DNA of 64,000 bases, taken from NCBI GenBank assembly GCA_937960645.1, contig CALGPJ010000007.1:1-64000 (forward strand), read 5' to 3'. The notes beneath the pieces are model-generated. The model did no database searches and was not told where the DNA came from. It saw only the letters and a list, made by a program, of their open reading frames with translations. How positions within the stretch are numbered: the first letter of the stretch is position 1; each line of letters starts with the position of its first letter. The position numbers were made by a program, and so were the translations under genes. This DNA is from an uncultured Spirochaetia bacterium (GTDB taxonomy: Bacteria; Spirochaetota; Spirochaetia; JABEVK01). Shown here piece after piece: positions 42,220 to 50,696 of the stretch.

Positions 42220-43908
42220 GTGGGTCGAATACACTGGGTTGTTTTGAACACTTTTCTAATTTGTTTCGCCATCGAGCGCTCAGGGGCCCAATACCTCAAC
42301 CGTTCACAGGCCGTCCGTCTCATGGCGGAGTGGGATGGAAGCTCGGTACCGGAAGGCGCCGAGGCGGCGATGCCCAATTCGGAAGAAACCGGTGCCGACG
42401 AGCCGCCATTGACGGTGATCAAAGCGGTGGAGCTTCTTTGGCAAAAGCTGCCCAACCGGCACCGCCTTTTTTCTGTCTGGAATTTCTCCCTGGGGCTTTG
42501 GCAGGAGGCGCGCGAGGAGGGGTGGATTCCTGCAAACCTGTCTCCCCAATCGCCCCTGACCCAGGAACAATTCCGCGATATCTACCTCGCCAGCCGAGAC
42601 CCTTACCGGCGCTGGCAGGGGGTCAGGAAATTTCCCGGCGTTTCTATCGAATTTCATAACAGCGCTATCTTTTCTTGGGGACCGCCCTATTCCATCAGTG
42701 GCATGATCGGTGCCGAACATCGCGTGGGATTTTCGGTTTCCGATGAGACAGGGCCCCAATTTCGCGCCAATGGCGGAGTGCGCTATGAATTCAGCGATAC
42801 CTCTCCCTTTGGAGTCCTGATTATCGACGACCTTTTCTGGAACATTCGTTTTGCCGAGCCATTCACCTGGTATCGGTACCTCCAGCTCAAGTTGGGACGA
42901 TTTCGTCAAAGCGTGGCCTTTGCTGGGGAGACCCTTCTGGATGGCTTTCAGGCAGGTCTGGAATTCGGTGATGTTCAGCTGACGCTTCAACTCGGTTATG
43001 CCGGGTTTTTGAACCGGGAGCAGACACCCTTCGTGATCACCCCCTCCGATTTGACGGACTACCTCAACTCTCAGAACTCCTGGGGACCGCCGCGTGCACT
43101 CAGTCATGTTTCCGTACGCTATCGGCCCTCAGCGAGCCTTCAAGCGGCTCTATCCTTCGGTCTGATGAGCGATTTTCGTGACCGCGTGACTCCCCAGCGC
43201 TTGAAAAAAGCGGGGGATACCGACTATCTCAACTACGAAGGGGGACTTTATTCAGCCTGGATGGTCGACTTGGGCGGGATTTTCCAACCCACTGGGGGGG
43301 TGATCCTCGAGGGACACGTGGCTTTTCAGTCGATTTCTTCCCTGCACTTTTTCAACGACATCGGCCAGTATTCTCCTGTCGGCGGTCTGGGTGTGGCCGT
43401 GGACCTGGGGGTGCAATACGTGACACCCGTGTCCGGACTCCTCCTGTTCACTAAGGTCTTCGGAGCCAGCGGGGACGGCTCCAATCGGTTATCGTACCAG
43501 GAAGGGGCAATGTGGCAGCAGGCTACACCCCTGAGTTTTCAGTTTCGTTCCTGGGGTGGCTCGATCCCGCTTTACGTTTTACGCTACGACTGGGGAAACA
43601 TCCTGGGTGGGAACCTGGGAGGACGCTACCGTGTCGATTTCCTGCACGATTTCACCCTGGAGGCGCAGATGGGGGTGGCGGCACGAATCACCGACGGGCC
43701 CGTTTCGGATCCCCAGGTCTACGTCGGGGGCGATGCTTCCCGGTTTTTGGGGGCCGAGTTCTACGTCCAGGCAGTGTGGAACGTCTGGGCAGAGCTCGGG
43801 CTGATCCTCGGCCTGGGCGGGGCCTACCTCAACCAGGACAGGGCCTATCCTGGCGATTTCGGTCCACTGATCGGACAGATAAATCTCCAAATGAGGTTCG
43901 ATCTATGA
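42220..43908 (+). CDS. Large outer-membrane beta-barrel protein, unknown
   Basis: A 562-residue protein. The start is GTG 42220 (a TTG at 42244 is possible); the signal peptide ends near S-G-A-Q (about residue 24). The body is full of aromatic-flanked alternating strands (F-S-W-G-P-P-Y-S-I-S-G-M, L-Q-L-K-L-G-R-F-R-Q-S-V-A-F, V-S-V-R-Y-R-P-S-A-S-L-Q) that fit a barrel of 16-18 strands with an N-terminal plug-like region (about 25-150). It ends M-R-F-D-L rather than in an aromatic residue. It is coupled by ATGA to a small exported protein. Not assigned to a known porin family. Confidence 0.75.
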   Translation: MGRIHWVVLNTFLICFAIERSGAQYLNRSQAVRLMAEWDGSSVPEGAEAAMPNSEETGADEPPLTVIKAVELLWQKLPNRHRLFSVWNFSLGLWQEAREEGWIPANLSPQSPLTQEQFRDIYLASRDPYRRWQGVRKFPGVSIEFHNSAIFSWGPPYSISGMIGAEHRVGFSVSDETGPQFRANGGVRYEFSDTSPFGVLIIDDLFWNIRFAEPFTWYRYLQLKLGRFRQSVAFAGETLLDGFQAGLEFGDVQLTLQLGYAGFLNREQTPFVITPSDLTDYLNSQNSWGPPRALSHVSVRYRPSASLQAALSFGLMSDFRDRVTPQRLKKAGDTDYLNYEGGLYSAWMVDLGGIFQPTGGVILEGHVAFQSISSLHFFNDIGQYSPVGGLGVAVDLGVQYVTPVSGLLLFTKVFGASGDGSNRLSYQEGAMWQQATPLSFQFRSWGGSIPLYVLRYDWGNILGGNLGGRYRVDFLHDFTLEAQMGVAARITDGPVSDPQVYVGGDASRFLGAEFYVQAVWNVWAELGLILGLGGAYLNQDRAYPGDFGPLIGQINLQMRFDL

Positions 43909-44294
43909 AGATATGGCTACTCGTCATGGCCTCCATGATCTTTGCTCAGGAGCTACCCGAGGGAGTTCTCACTACCGAGGGGGCTCTTGTTCATTTCAAC
44001 AACTCAGTCCTGGAGGTAAAGACCGGGGAGGTCCGCTTGACTGCCCCGATCAACCTTCGGCTCAAAACGAACCACGGGGAGTACTATCTGGAAGCGGCGC
44101 TGGGTAGAATTCGCCGAAGCGGCTTCGATTTAGATGCGGGCCGGGTGTATCGAATCCTGCGAGAGGGTGTCCTCCTTCCTATCGGTGAGGGAGGTTTTTC
44201 CTTTTGGGAGGGGTTTGACCGCTTTCATTCGCCCTTCAAAAACACTTTCATGGGCACGGGGGGGATCACCCAGCTCGAATTCGTCCTGGAATGA
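43905..44294 (+). CDS. Small exported protein coupled to the outer-membrane protein
   Basis: A 129-residue protein with a short signal peptide (M-K-I-W-L-L-V-M-A-S-M-I-F-A-Q, cleavage about residue 15). The mature part is beta-rich with several G-x-Y/G-x-F turns. Its ATG overlaps the upstream stop (ATGA), so the two are coexpressed and may act together in the envelope. I recognise no family. About 75 bases separate it from the tRNA gene; these hold the tRNA promoter. Confidence 0.65.
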   Translation: MKIWLLVMASMIFAQELPEGVLTTEGALVHFNNSVLEVKTGEVRLTAPINLRLKTNHGEYYLEAALGRIRRSGFDLDAGRVYRILREGVLLPIGEGGFSFWEGFDRFHSPFKNTFMGTGGITQLEFVLE

Positions 44295-44331
44295 TACATC
44301 TGGGGAGAAAATCGAGGAAAAAAAAGTGGAG

Positions 44332-44360
44332 TTGCCGCGGCACTCAAAACGGGTTATAAT
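44332..44360 (+). promoter_or_regulatory. tRNA-Arg promoter
   Basis: TTGCCG (44332-44337), 17-base spacer, perfect TATAAT (44355-44360), ending 9 bases before the tRNA. The same TTGCCG -35 occurs before acnA and the HAD gene. Confidence 0.7.
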
Positions 44361-44369
44361 CTTTTTCAA

Positions 44370-44444
44370 GGTCGAGTAGCTCAGCCTGGATAGAGCGTTT
44401 GCCTCCGGAGCAAAAGGTCGTGGGTTCGAATCCCGCCTCGATCA
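44370..44444 (+). tRNA. tRNA-Arg, anticodon CCG
   Basis: A 75-base cloverleaf. Acceptor GGTCGAG pairs with CTCGATC (one G-T wobble); D stem GCTC/GAGC; anticodon stem TTTGC/GCAAA around loop CTCCGGA, giving anticodon CCG (codon CGG); T stem GTGGG/CCCGC with loop TTCGAAT; discriminator A. The 3' CCA is not encoded, so it must be added by nucleotidyltransferase. Confidence 0.97.
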
Positions 44445-44467
44445 AAACCAGGAAATAAGGAGTGATT

Positions 44468-44893
44468 ATGGCCCATTCCAAAGCCCCCACGCAGTTTTTT
44501 CTTTTGCAGCTCATGGTCGGGTTGTTCTTCGTCTTTCTGGGCATTTTAGGAATACTGCCCCAGGCAGAGGAAGGCTTTTTCAGTCTGACGCATGGGGGAA
44601 GGATGCAAATCGTCGAACTGCTGGTCGGCGTGGTGGAGTTATCTATTGGGGTAATCCTTCTTTTGGGCTTGTTCCAGTTCCTCACACTAAAAATTCTCTC
44701 CATGGCCACCTTTTGGGCCTTCGTGCTTTGGGTCATCCGCATTGTGGTCTCCCAGGTGGTGTTCGGTCTTGGGTTGGCAAATGGTGTCATCGTCCTGACC
44801 AACATGACACCCAACTGGTGGCTGGGAACACTTTTGATGCTGGTCCTCGCCTCCAACCTCTGGACTCTCCACCGACGTTACGCTGTTGCGTAA
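44468..44893 (+). CDS. Four-helix inner-membrane protein, unknown
   Basis: A 141-residue protein with four likely transmembrane helices (about 8-30, 48-70, 75-100 and 112-132). I chose ATG 44468, which has AAGGAG 5 bases before it. Hydropathy and size recall DoxX-like proteins, but no diagnostic residue is visible. It begins 23 bases after tRNA-Arg and may be read from the tRNA promoter. The stop overlaps the next gene's TTG start by 8 bases. Confidence 0.65.
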   Translation: MAHSKAPTQFFLLQLMVGLFFVFLGILGILPQAEEGFFSLTHGGRMQIVELLVGVVELSIGVILLLGLFQFLTLKILSMATFWAFVLWVIRIVVSQVVFGLGLANGVIVLTNMTPNWWLGTLLMLVLASNLWTLHRRYAVA

Positions 44894-45803
44894 TCTATCG
44901 GGTCTGGAACGCCAGTTCCTTCCCAGAGCGGGGGATCTGGTCGTCCAACCCGGGGAGCTCGAAGATCCCATCGGGGACCTGGTTCATAGCCCCGAGTTTC
45001 GCTTCGTTCACCGCTACCCCGACCGTCTCCTCGTTCTCACTACCGATCGATGTTTCCGCTACTGTCGTTTTTGTTTTCGAAAGCATTGGACCGGTCGGGG
45101 GTTGGCACGTTTTGAGGAAGAGGACCGGCAAAGGCTCGGGAGTTATCTCGATCAACACCCCGAGGTGCACGAGGTCATCCTCAGCGGGGGCGATGCGTTG
45201 ACCCTTCCCAACGCCCAGCTCATCCCGCTTTTACAAATCATCCGCGACAGGAAAAGGTTGGTTCGGCTCTCCACCCGCCTGGCCAGCCTCCATCCCCAGC
45301 GTCTCGATTCAGAACTTCTCTCGGCCCTCGAAAGATTGGGGGGGATTTGGTGGTTGCATCATGTCAATCACCCCGACGAAATTCACGAGGGGTTTCGTTC
45401 CGTGGTTCGCGACCTGTTTCGTGCCGGTGTGGGTCAGGTCTCGCAGTCGGTGCTCCTGGCCGACATCAACGACGATCCGGAAATTTTGCTCGAACTCTTC
45501 GGGCTTTTGGCCGGTCGGGGGGTCAAACCGTATTACCTTTTTTACACCGACCTTGCCGCCGGTACCTCCGGCTGGAGGCTGGATTTGGAGGATGCCCTGG
45601 ACATTTGGCGCAGGCTCAAAGAGCGTGCTTCCCGGCTCGTCCTGCCGACGTTTGCGGTGGATTTACCCGGTGGCAGGGGCAAGGTGGAAGTGGAGGCCAA
45701 CCTTCTGCGTATCATCGAAGAAGGTTGGGTGTTCCAGGCCCCCGATGGCAGCGAGGTCCTCTACCCCCGCGCGGGTGTGCTCAAGAGGGTCCGTAAGACG
45801 TGA
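44886..45803 (+). CDS. Radical-SAM lysine 2,3-aminomutase-like protein, short form
   Basis: A 305-residue protein. The radical-SAM cluster is C56-F-R-Y-C60-R-F-C63, followed by F-R-K as in the KamA/EpmB family. I-L-S-G-G-D-A-L-T-L is the SAM-binding G-G-D, and P-G-G-R-G-K near residue 265 matches the region holding the PLP lysine. It lacks the roughly 80-100 extra residues of true lysine 2,3-aminomutase, and is closest in size to EpmB, which modifies elongation factor P; no efp or epmA is in the window. The start is TTG 44886, overlapping the previous stop. Its end overlaps acnA by 43 bases. Confidence 0.82.
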   Translation: MRNLSGLERQFLPRAGDLVVQPGELEDPIGDLVHSPEFRFVHRYPDRLLVLTTDRCFRYCRFCFRKHWTGRGLARFEEEDRQRLGSYLDQHPEVHEVILSGGDALTLPNAQLIPLLQIIRDRKRLVRLSTRLASLHPQRLDSELLSALERLGGIWWLHHVNHPDEIHEGFRSVVRDLFRAGVGQVSQSVLLADINDDPEILLELFGLLAGRGVKPYYLFYTDLAAGTSGWRLDLEDALDIWRRLKERASRLVLPTFAVDLPGGRGKVEVEANLLRIIEEGWVFQAPDGSEVLYPRAGVLKRVRKT

Positions 45804-48391
45804 GGCAAGATCCCGCCGTTGCGGTAGGTCAGCAGTTCCGCCTCGGTTTGGATCCTGCAGAGCGCCTTGAAAGTTTTCCTGGTTCCGGATGCGTCTTTTG
45901 CCTCGATGTCCACCACGGCGTTGGGGCTGAGTTTGTTCAAACCCTGGATGGAGTAGATTTCACTTCCGGTTAAACCGAGTGATTCGGCATTCTGGTTATC
46001 CAGGAATTGAAGGGGAAGGACGCCCATGCCGATGAGGTTCGATCGGTGGATGCGCTCGAAACTCTCCGCCAGGACTGCCTTGATTCCCAGGAGCGAGGTT
46101 CCCTTTGCGGCCCAGTCTCGGGAACTGCCGCTTCCGTAGAATTTGCCGGCGATGACAATCAAGTCTACCCCTTCGTTTTGATACTCTCGACAGGCTTCAT
46201 AGATAAAGTATTCCTTGTTCTCGGGATACTTGAGGGTGAAGCTTCCTTCTTTGTTGACCAGTTTGTTCTGAAGACGAGTATTGGCGAAGGTCCCTCGAAT
46301 CATCACCTCGTGGTTACCCCGTCGAGTCCCGTAACTGTTGAAGTCCTTGGGCTCCACCCCGAGAGACTGAAGATACTGGCCGGCCGGGTAATTGGCCCGG
46401 ATATTGCCCGCAGGGCTGATGTGGTCGGTGCTGATTGTGTCTCCCAACAGCGCCAGACATCGCGCTTCGATTTTTGAAGGCAGGTCGGGAGGGGTCATGT
46501 CCAGCCCATCGAAATAAGGCGGCTTACGGATGTAGGTCGATTTCTCATCCCAACGGTAGGTCTTGCCCGAGGGAGAGGGGAGGTTTTTCCAGTGTACGTC
46601 CCCTTCAAAGATCGATCGGTACTTTTCCAAATAAGTTTCTCGGGTGACGTAGTGCTTGATCAGTTCTTCTACTTCTTCCTCTGAAGGCCAGATGTCCTTC
46701 AGGTACACCTTTTTGCCGTTGACCTCGCCCAGGGGTTCAGTCTCGAGGTCGATGTCCATGGTACCGGCGAGGGCATAGGCTACAACCAGCGGCGGGCTTG
46801 CCAGGAAGCTGGCTTTGACATTCGGGTGTACCCTTCCGGTAAAGTTGCGGTTACCGCTGAGCACGGCGCAGAGGGTCAGGTTTTGCTCCGTTTGCGCCTT
46901 TTCCAGGGCCGGGTGCAAGGGTCCCGAATTCCCAATGCAGGTGACACAACCGTAGGCCGCGATGTGGAAACGGTACTTTTCCAGGTAATCCAGGAGACCT
47001 GACTTTTTCAGGTAATCCTCGACCGCCCTGGAACCGGGTGCCAGACTCGTTTTGACCCAGGAAGGAATCCGCAGGCCGGCCTCCCAGGCCCTTTTTGCCA
47101 AAAGCCCGCTTGCCAGCATCACCTTGGGGTTCGATGTATTGGTACAGCTGGTGATGCTCGCAATCACCACGGCCCCCTCTTTGAGATCGACTTTCTCGCC
47201 GTCGAGATCGACACGGACCGTCCGGCGCTCTTCGGTCATGAATTTTTTGTAGGCAAGCCGGGTATCCGCAAGGCCGATTTTTTCGTGAGGCTTCGCGGGT
47301 CCCGCAAGGGTGGGGCGAACCTTACTCAGATCCAGTTCGATCACACGGTGATATTTTGGTTCTGGCCCCTCGACGAAGAGCAGGTTGGCACGGCAGTAGA
47401 GCTCGGCCAGGTCCGCGGCCTCGTCCCTGCCCGTAAAACGCAGGTACTCCAGGGTCACCTGATCCACGGGAAAGTAGCCCATGGTGGCCCCGTATTCGGG
47501 ACTCATGTTTGCCAGGGTGGCCCGGTCGGGCAGGCTGAGGCTGGGCAGCCCCGGACCGAAAAACTCGACGAATTTATCCACCACGCCAAAAGAGCGCAGC
47601 ATCTCGGTAACGGTCAGGACGAGGTCGGTCGCCGTGGTTCCTGCCGGCAAGCGCCCCTCGAGCCGAAAGCCGACCACATCAGGGATGGGCATCCAGAGAG
47701 GCTCGCCCAGCATGGCAGCTTCAGCTTCGATGCCCCCGACCCCCCAGCCCAGGATCCCCAGGCCGTTGATCATGGTGGTGTGGCTGTCGGTGCCGACGAG
47801 GGTATCGGGGACGATGAGATCGGTATCCTGAACCCTCGTTGCGATGCTTCCCAGGTATTCGAGGTTTACCTGATGGCAGATTCCGCTGTTGGGCGGAACC
47901 ACCCGAAAATTCTTGAACGCTTTCTGCGCCCATTTGAGCAGGGCATAACGCTCCTTGTTCCTTTCGTATTCCTTTTCGACGTTTTTAAGAAGGGCATCGG
48001 TTTGGCCAAAGAAATCGATCTGAACCGAGTGGTCCACCACCAGGTCGACAGGGATGCTGGGATTGACGGCCTCGGGATTTCCGCCCCTTTCCTGTACCGC
48101 ATCCCGCATGGCAGCCAGGTCCACAATCGCGGGAACGCCGGTAAAATCCTGCATCAACACCCGGGCAGGAAAAAACGGAATTTCATAGGGTGGGGATTTT
48201 GTGCGGTCGGTGTGCGACAAAATTGCATCGATCATGGCTGGGGTGGCACCCTTGCCCTGATGACGCAGGACGTTTTCCAGCAGAATTCGTAATGAATAGG
48301 GCAGCCGTTGCACCTGGTTCTTGTCCAGCTGGCATAAATCATAAAAACGATAATTCTTCCCTTTGAAACGGAGCGATTGTACGTAGTCCAA
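45761..48391 (-). CDS. acnA: Aconitate hydratase (AcnA/IRP type)
   Basis: An 876-residue iron-sulfur enzyme isomerising citrate and isocitrate. Cluster cysteines sit in I-T-S-C-T-N-T-S-N-P and Y-G-C-V-T-C-I-G-N-S-G. The N-terminus R-L-P-Y-S-L-R-I-L-L-E-N-V-L-R and the swivel domain D-W-A-A-K-G-T are AcnA-like. I chose TTG 48391 because GGAGG lies 5 bases upstream; extending to an earlier ATG at 48436 would include the promoter. No other TCA-cycle gene is nearby. Confidence 0.95.
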   Translation of the reverse strand: MDYVQSLRFKGKNYRFYDLCQLDKNQVQRLPYSLRILLENVLRHQGKGATPAMIDAILSHTDRTKSPPYEIPFFPARVLMQDFTGVPAIVDLAAMRDAVQERGGNPEAVNPSIPVDLVVDHSVQIDFFGQTDALLKNVEKEYERNKERYALLKWAQKAFKNFRVVPPNSGICHQVNLEYLGSIATRVQDTDLIVPDTLVGTDSHTTMINGLGILGWGVGGIEAEAAMLGEPLWMPIPDVVGFRLEGRLPAGTTATDLVLTVTEMLRSFGVVDKFVEFFGPGLPSLSLPDRATLANMSPEYGATMGYFPVDQVTLEYLRFTGRDEAADLAELYCRANLLFVEGPEPKYHRVIELDLSKVRPTLAGPAKPHEKIGLADTRLAYKKFMTEERRTVRVDLDGEKVDLKEGAVVIASITSCTNTSNPKVMLASGLLAKRAWEAGLRIPSWVKTSLAPGSRAVEDYLKKSGLLDYLEKYRFHIAAYGCVTCIGNSGPLHPALEKAQTEQNLTLCAVLSGNRNFTGRVHPNVKASFLASPPLVVAYALAGTMDIDLETEPLGEVNGKKVYLKDIWPSEEEVEELIKHYVTRETYLEKYRSIFEGDVHWKNLPSPSGKTYRWDEKSTYIRKPPYFDGLDMTPPDLPSKIEARCLALLGDTISTDHISPAGNIRANYPAGQYLQSLGVEPKDFNSYGTRRGNHEVMIRGTFANTRLQNKLVNKEGSFTLKYPENKEYFIYEACREYQNEGVDLIVIAGKFYGSGSSRDWAAKGTSLLGIKAVLAESFERIHRSNLIGMGVLPLQFLDNQNAESLGLTGSEIYSIQGLNKLSPNAVVDIEAKDASGTRKTFKALCRIQTEAELLTYRNGGILPHVLRTLLSTPARG

Positions 48392-48407
48392 GAGAACCTC
48401 CAGAGTT

Positions 48408-48436
48408 ATATTAGGAATCCTGACGATGGCCGGCAA
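48408..48436 (-). promoter_or_regulatory. acnA promoter
   Basis: Minus strand: TTGCCG (48436-48431), 17-base spacer, TAATAT (48413-48408), then GGAGG and the TTG start. Upstream lies the palindrome TCAAGCTTGA (48449-48458), which could be an operator shared with the divergent cheY gene. Confidence 0.55.
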
Positions 48437-48454
48437 TACCGAGTCTTGTCAAGC

Positions 48455-48483
48455 TTGAAATGTCAACAATTATTTGTTAACTT
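48455..48483 (+). promoter_or_regulatory. Possible cheY promoter
   Basis: TTGAAA (48455-48460), 17-base spacer, TAACTT (48478-48483); the -10 ends 8 bases before ATG 48492. The -35 overlaps the TCAAGCTTGA palindrome. The weak -10 makes this tentative. Confidence 0.35.
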
Positions 48484-48491
48484 TAATCTTG

Positions 48492-48932
48492 ATGAAAGCA
48501 GTGGGAGACTTTCCGGGGATCAATAAAAGGCAACCTGAGGGAATTGGACCGGACGGCCAGCCGTATCGGGTTCTCATCGTCGATGACTCGGTGTTCGTGA
48601 CCAAGCAGCTCACCCAAATCCTTCAATCCGAGGGGTTCGAAGTCGTCGATGTCGCCATGGACGGCGAGGAAGGGGTGCGAAAATTCGAACAACACAAAGA
48701 CAAGCTCGATTTGGTGACCATGGATGTCACCATGCCGAAACTCGACGGACTGGTGGCCCTTGAGAAAATCCTCCAAATCGACCCCAAGGCCCGCGTGATC
48801 ATGATCTCGGCCCTGGGTAAACAGGACCTGGTCAAGGATTCTCTACTCAAGGGGGCCAAGAACTACATCGTGAAGCCCCTCGACCGGGAAAAGGTACTCG
48901 AACGGGTGATTGCTACCATCAAAAAGATTTGA
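48492..48932 (+). CDS. cheY: CheY-like response regulator
   Basis: A 146-residue single-domain receiver with a 25-residue N-terminal extension. The acidic pair is D31/D32 (I-V-D-D-S), the phosphoacceptor D78 (T-M-D-V-T-M-P), S106 and K128 (V-K-P-L-D). The sequence V-D-D-S-V-F-V-T-K-Q-L and the phrase S-A-L-G-K-Q-D-L-V resemble the chemotaxis CheY of treponemes, from memory. It should bind the flagellar switch when phosphorylated. An in-frame TTG at 48474 is an alternative start. No kinase lies nearby. The rrf2 gene follows after 15 bases. Confidence 0.85.
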   Translation: MKAVGDFPGINKRQPEGIGPDGQPYRVLIVDDSVFVTKQLTQILQSEGFEVVDVAMDGEEGVRKFEQHKDKLDLVTMDVTMPKLDGLVALEKILQIDPKARVIMISALGKQDLVKDSLLKGAKNYIVKPLDREKVLERVIATIKKI

Positions 48933-48947
48933 GAGGCGGCAAGCCTC

Positions 48948-49376
48948 ATGAGAATCACCACCAAGGGGCGCTACGCCCTCAAGGCGTTGTTATATCTGGC
49001 TCGGCAGCCAGAGGGAGCGATCGCAACAGTCAAACAGATCGCGGACGAAACTTCCCTGAGCTTCGAATTCCTGGAGCAGCTTCTGGTCAAGCTCAAAAAA
49101 GCGAAGTTGGTTCAAAGCATTCGTGGCCCTGGGGGCGGCTACACCCTGGCCCGACCTGCTCAGGAAATCTCGATCAAGGACATCTTCGATGCCGTGGGCG
49201 AGACCATCGACCTGACCGATTGTCAGTCGTGTAAATTCAGCGAGCTGGTTTGTGTCCCCGAAAACGGCTGCGAAAGCCACCTCATCTGGAAGGGGGCCAC
49301 CGAATATCTGGTGGAATTTTTTACCAAGGTGAGCCTGGATGATGTCCGGCATGGCAGGTCTTCGGTCAGGCTTTGA
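48948..49376 (+). CDS. Rrf2-family transcriptional regulator
   Basis: A 142-residue winged-helix repressor. The N-terminus M-R-I-T-T-K-G-R-Y-A-L-K-A-L and G-P-G-G-G-Y-x-L-A-R-P are Rrf2 hallmarks. Cysteines C92, C95, C102 and C108 followed by H111 are placed like the [2Fe-2S] ligands of IscR/NsrR/CymR-type sensors, so it may sense Fe-S status or NO. It lies 60 bases before lipA, whose product needs two Fe-S clusters; regulation of the lipoate genes is a reasonable inference, not shown. Confidence 0.88.
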   Translation: MRITTKGRYALKALLYLARQPEGAIATVKQIADETSLSFEFLEQLLVKLKKAKLVQSIRGPGGGYTLARPAQEISIKDIFDAVGETIDLTDCQSCKFSELVCVPENGCESHLIWKGATEYLVEFFTKVSLDDVRHGRSSVRL

Positions 49377-49435
49377 GGTATCGGTGCTTTGACGACTACG
49401 CGAGTAAAGCGTAATTTAAGGAAGGTGCTTGGAAC

Positions 49436-50356
49436 ATGAATGAAACCCTAAACCCCGGCAAACCAAAACCCGAATGGCTCAAGATTTCACAGGTCAAAAA
49501 CGAGGAATGGAACGATCTTCGATCGCAACTCAAGAGGCGGGGTCTTCATACCGTCTGTGAGGAAGCATCCTGTCCCAACATCCGGGAATGCTGGTCCGCT
49601 CGGACCGCAACCATCATGATCCTCGGCGATGTTTGCACCCGGGGCTGCCGTTTTTGCAACGTCAAGACCGGAAATCCTGCGGGTTTTGTGGAAGCCAGGG
49701 AAATCCTCCATGCCAGCGAATTGGTGGGGCTCATGAACCTGCGGTATGTGGTGATCACGAGCGTGGATCGTGACGACCTCGAAGATCATGGAGCCGGACA
49801 TTTTGCCAGGGTCATCGAACGCATCCATTGCGATCATCCCGAGGTCCATGTGGAGGCCCTGGTACCCGATTTTGACGCGGTGGATTGGAGGATGGACATC
49901 CTCGCCCAGGCACGGCCCTACGTGGTCGCTCAAAACATGGAAACAGTCCGAAGGTTGACCTACCCGGTGCGCGACATTCGTGCCGGCTACGAAAAGACCC
50001 TCCGGTGTCTGGAGTACTACAAGAGCCGCCACGGTCTTCGAACCAAAACCTCCCTGATGGTTGGGTTGGGGGAGACCCTTGACGAGATTCGGGAGACACT
50101 GTCTGACCTTCGTGCCGTGGGCACCGACATCGTGACCTTTGGACAGTACCTCCAGCCCTCGTCCCGGCACCTTCCGGTGGAGCGTTATTACACCCCCGAG
50201 GAGTTTCGCGAACTGAAAAAGATCGCTTACGAGGCAGGATTTTCGTTCGTTGCCTCGGGCCCCTTCGTCAGAAGTTCCTATAAGGCCTCCGATTATCTCG
50301 ATTTTGTGGAGCATCGACATGGACAAGAAAAACATCCGGTTCACTCTCAACGGTGA
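49436..50356 (+). CDS. lipA: Lipoyl synthase
   Basis: A 306-residue radical-SAM enzyme inserting two sulfurs into protein-bound octanoyl groups. The auxiliary cluster is C41-x4-C46-x5-C52; the SAM cluster is C67-T-R-G-C71-R-F-C74. The C-terminal R-S-S-Y supplies the serine ligand of the auxiliary cluster. The length is normal. It overlaps the start of the GcvH-like gene by 38 bases, and a ligase-like gene follows, so the substrate carrier may be that protein. Confidence 0.96.
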   Translation: MNETLNPGKPKPEWLKISQVKNEEWNDLRSQLKRRGLHTVCEEASCPNIRECWSARTATIMILGDVCTRGCRFCNVKTGNPAGFVEAREILHASELVGLMNLRYVVITSVDRDDLEDHGAGHFARVIERIHCDHPEVHVEALVPDFDAVDWRMDILAQARPYVVAQNMETVRRLTYPVRDIRAGYEKTLRCLEYYKSRHGLRTKTSLMVGLGETLDEIRETLSDLRAVGTDIVTFGQYLQPSSRHLPVERYYTPEEFRELKKIAYEAGFSFVASGPFVRSSYKASDYLDFVEHRHGQEKHPVHSQR

Positions 50357-50696
50357 GTGGGTCGAAGCCTCGGGCCAGGTCCGTAAGGTCGGACTCAGCG
50401 CCCAGAACGCCCGGGAACTCGGTGAGGTGACGTACGTGGGCGAGGTCTGCTCAGGTAAGGCCGTCCGCCGGGGGGAGCCCCTGATGAGTTTGGAAGCCTC
50501 CAAGGCCGCCTTCGACGTTTACGCTCCACTGGACGGAACCATTCGCGGGTGCAATCCCAAAATTCTGGCGGATCCGGGCCTGATCACCAGGGATCCTTAC
50601 GGGGAGGGCTGGCTGCTCGAGCTGGAAATCTCCGACGTCGACGAGTCCCAGCTGATGGAAGAAGAGGCCTACCTTCAGGGAAAATCTTCCTCGTGA
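50319..50696 (+). CDS. GcvH-like lipoyl carrier protein
   Basis: A 125-residue protein. M-S-L-E-A-S-K-A-A-F-D-V-Y-A-P-L-D-G-T matches the lipoyl-lysine hairpin of glycine cleavage H protein, with the modified lysine at K62, and D-P-Y-G-E-G-W-L-L matches its C-terminal block. The N-terminal part (V-G-L-S-A-Q-N-A-R-E-L-G-E-V-T-Y-V) is also H-like. No gcvT or gcvP is adjacent. It is sandwiched between lipA and a lipoate ligase/transferase, overlapping both, so it could be the platform on which lipoate is made. H-like carriers for other pathways also exist. Confidence 0.82.
   Translation: MDKKNIRFTLNGEWVEASGQVRKVGLSAQNARELGEVTYVGEVCSGKAVRRGEPLMSLEASKAAFDVYAPLDGTIRGCNPKILADPGLITRDPYGEGWLLELEISDVDESQLMEEEAYLQGKSSS

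Noticed and set aside
47285..48292. Open frame of 335 codons antisense to acnA
   Set aside because: Shadow of a highly conserved enzyme gene.
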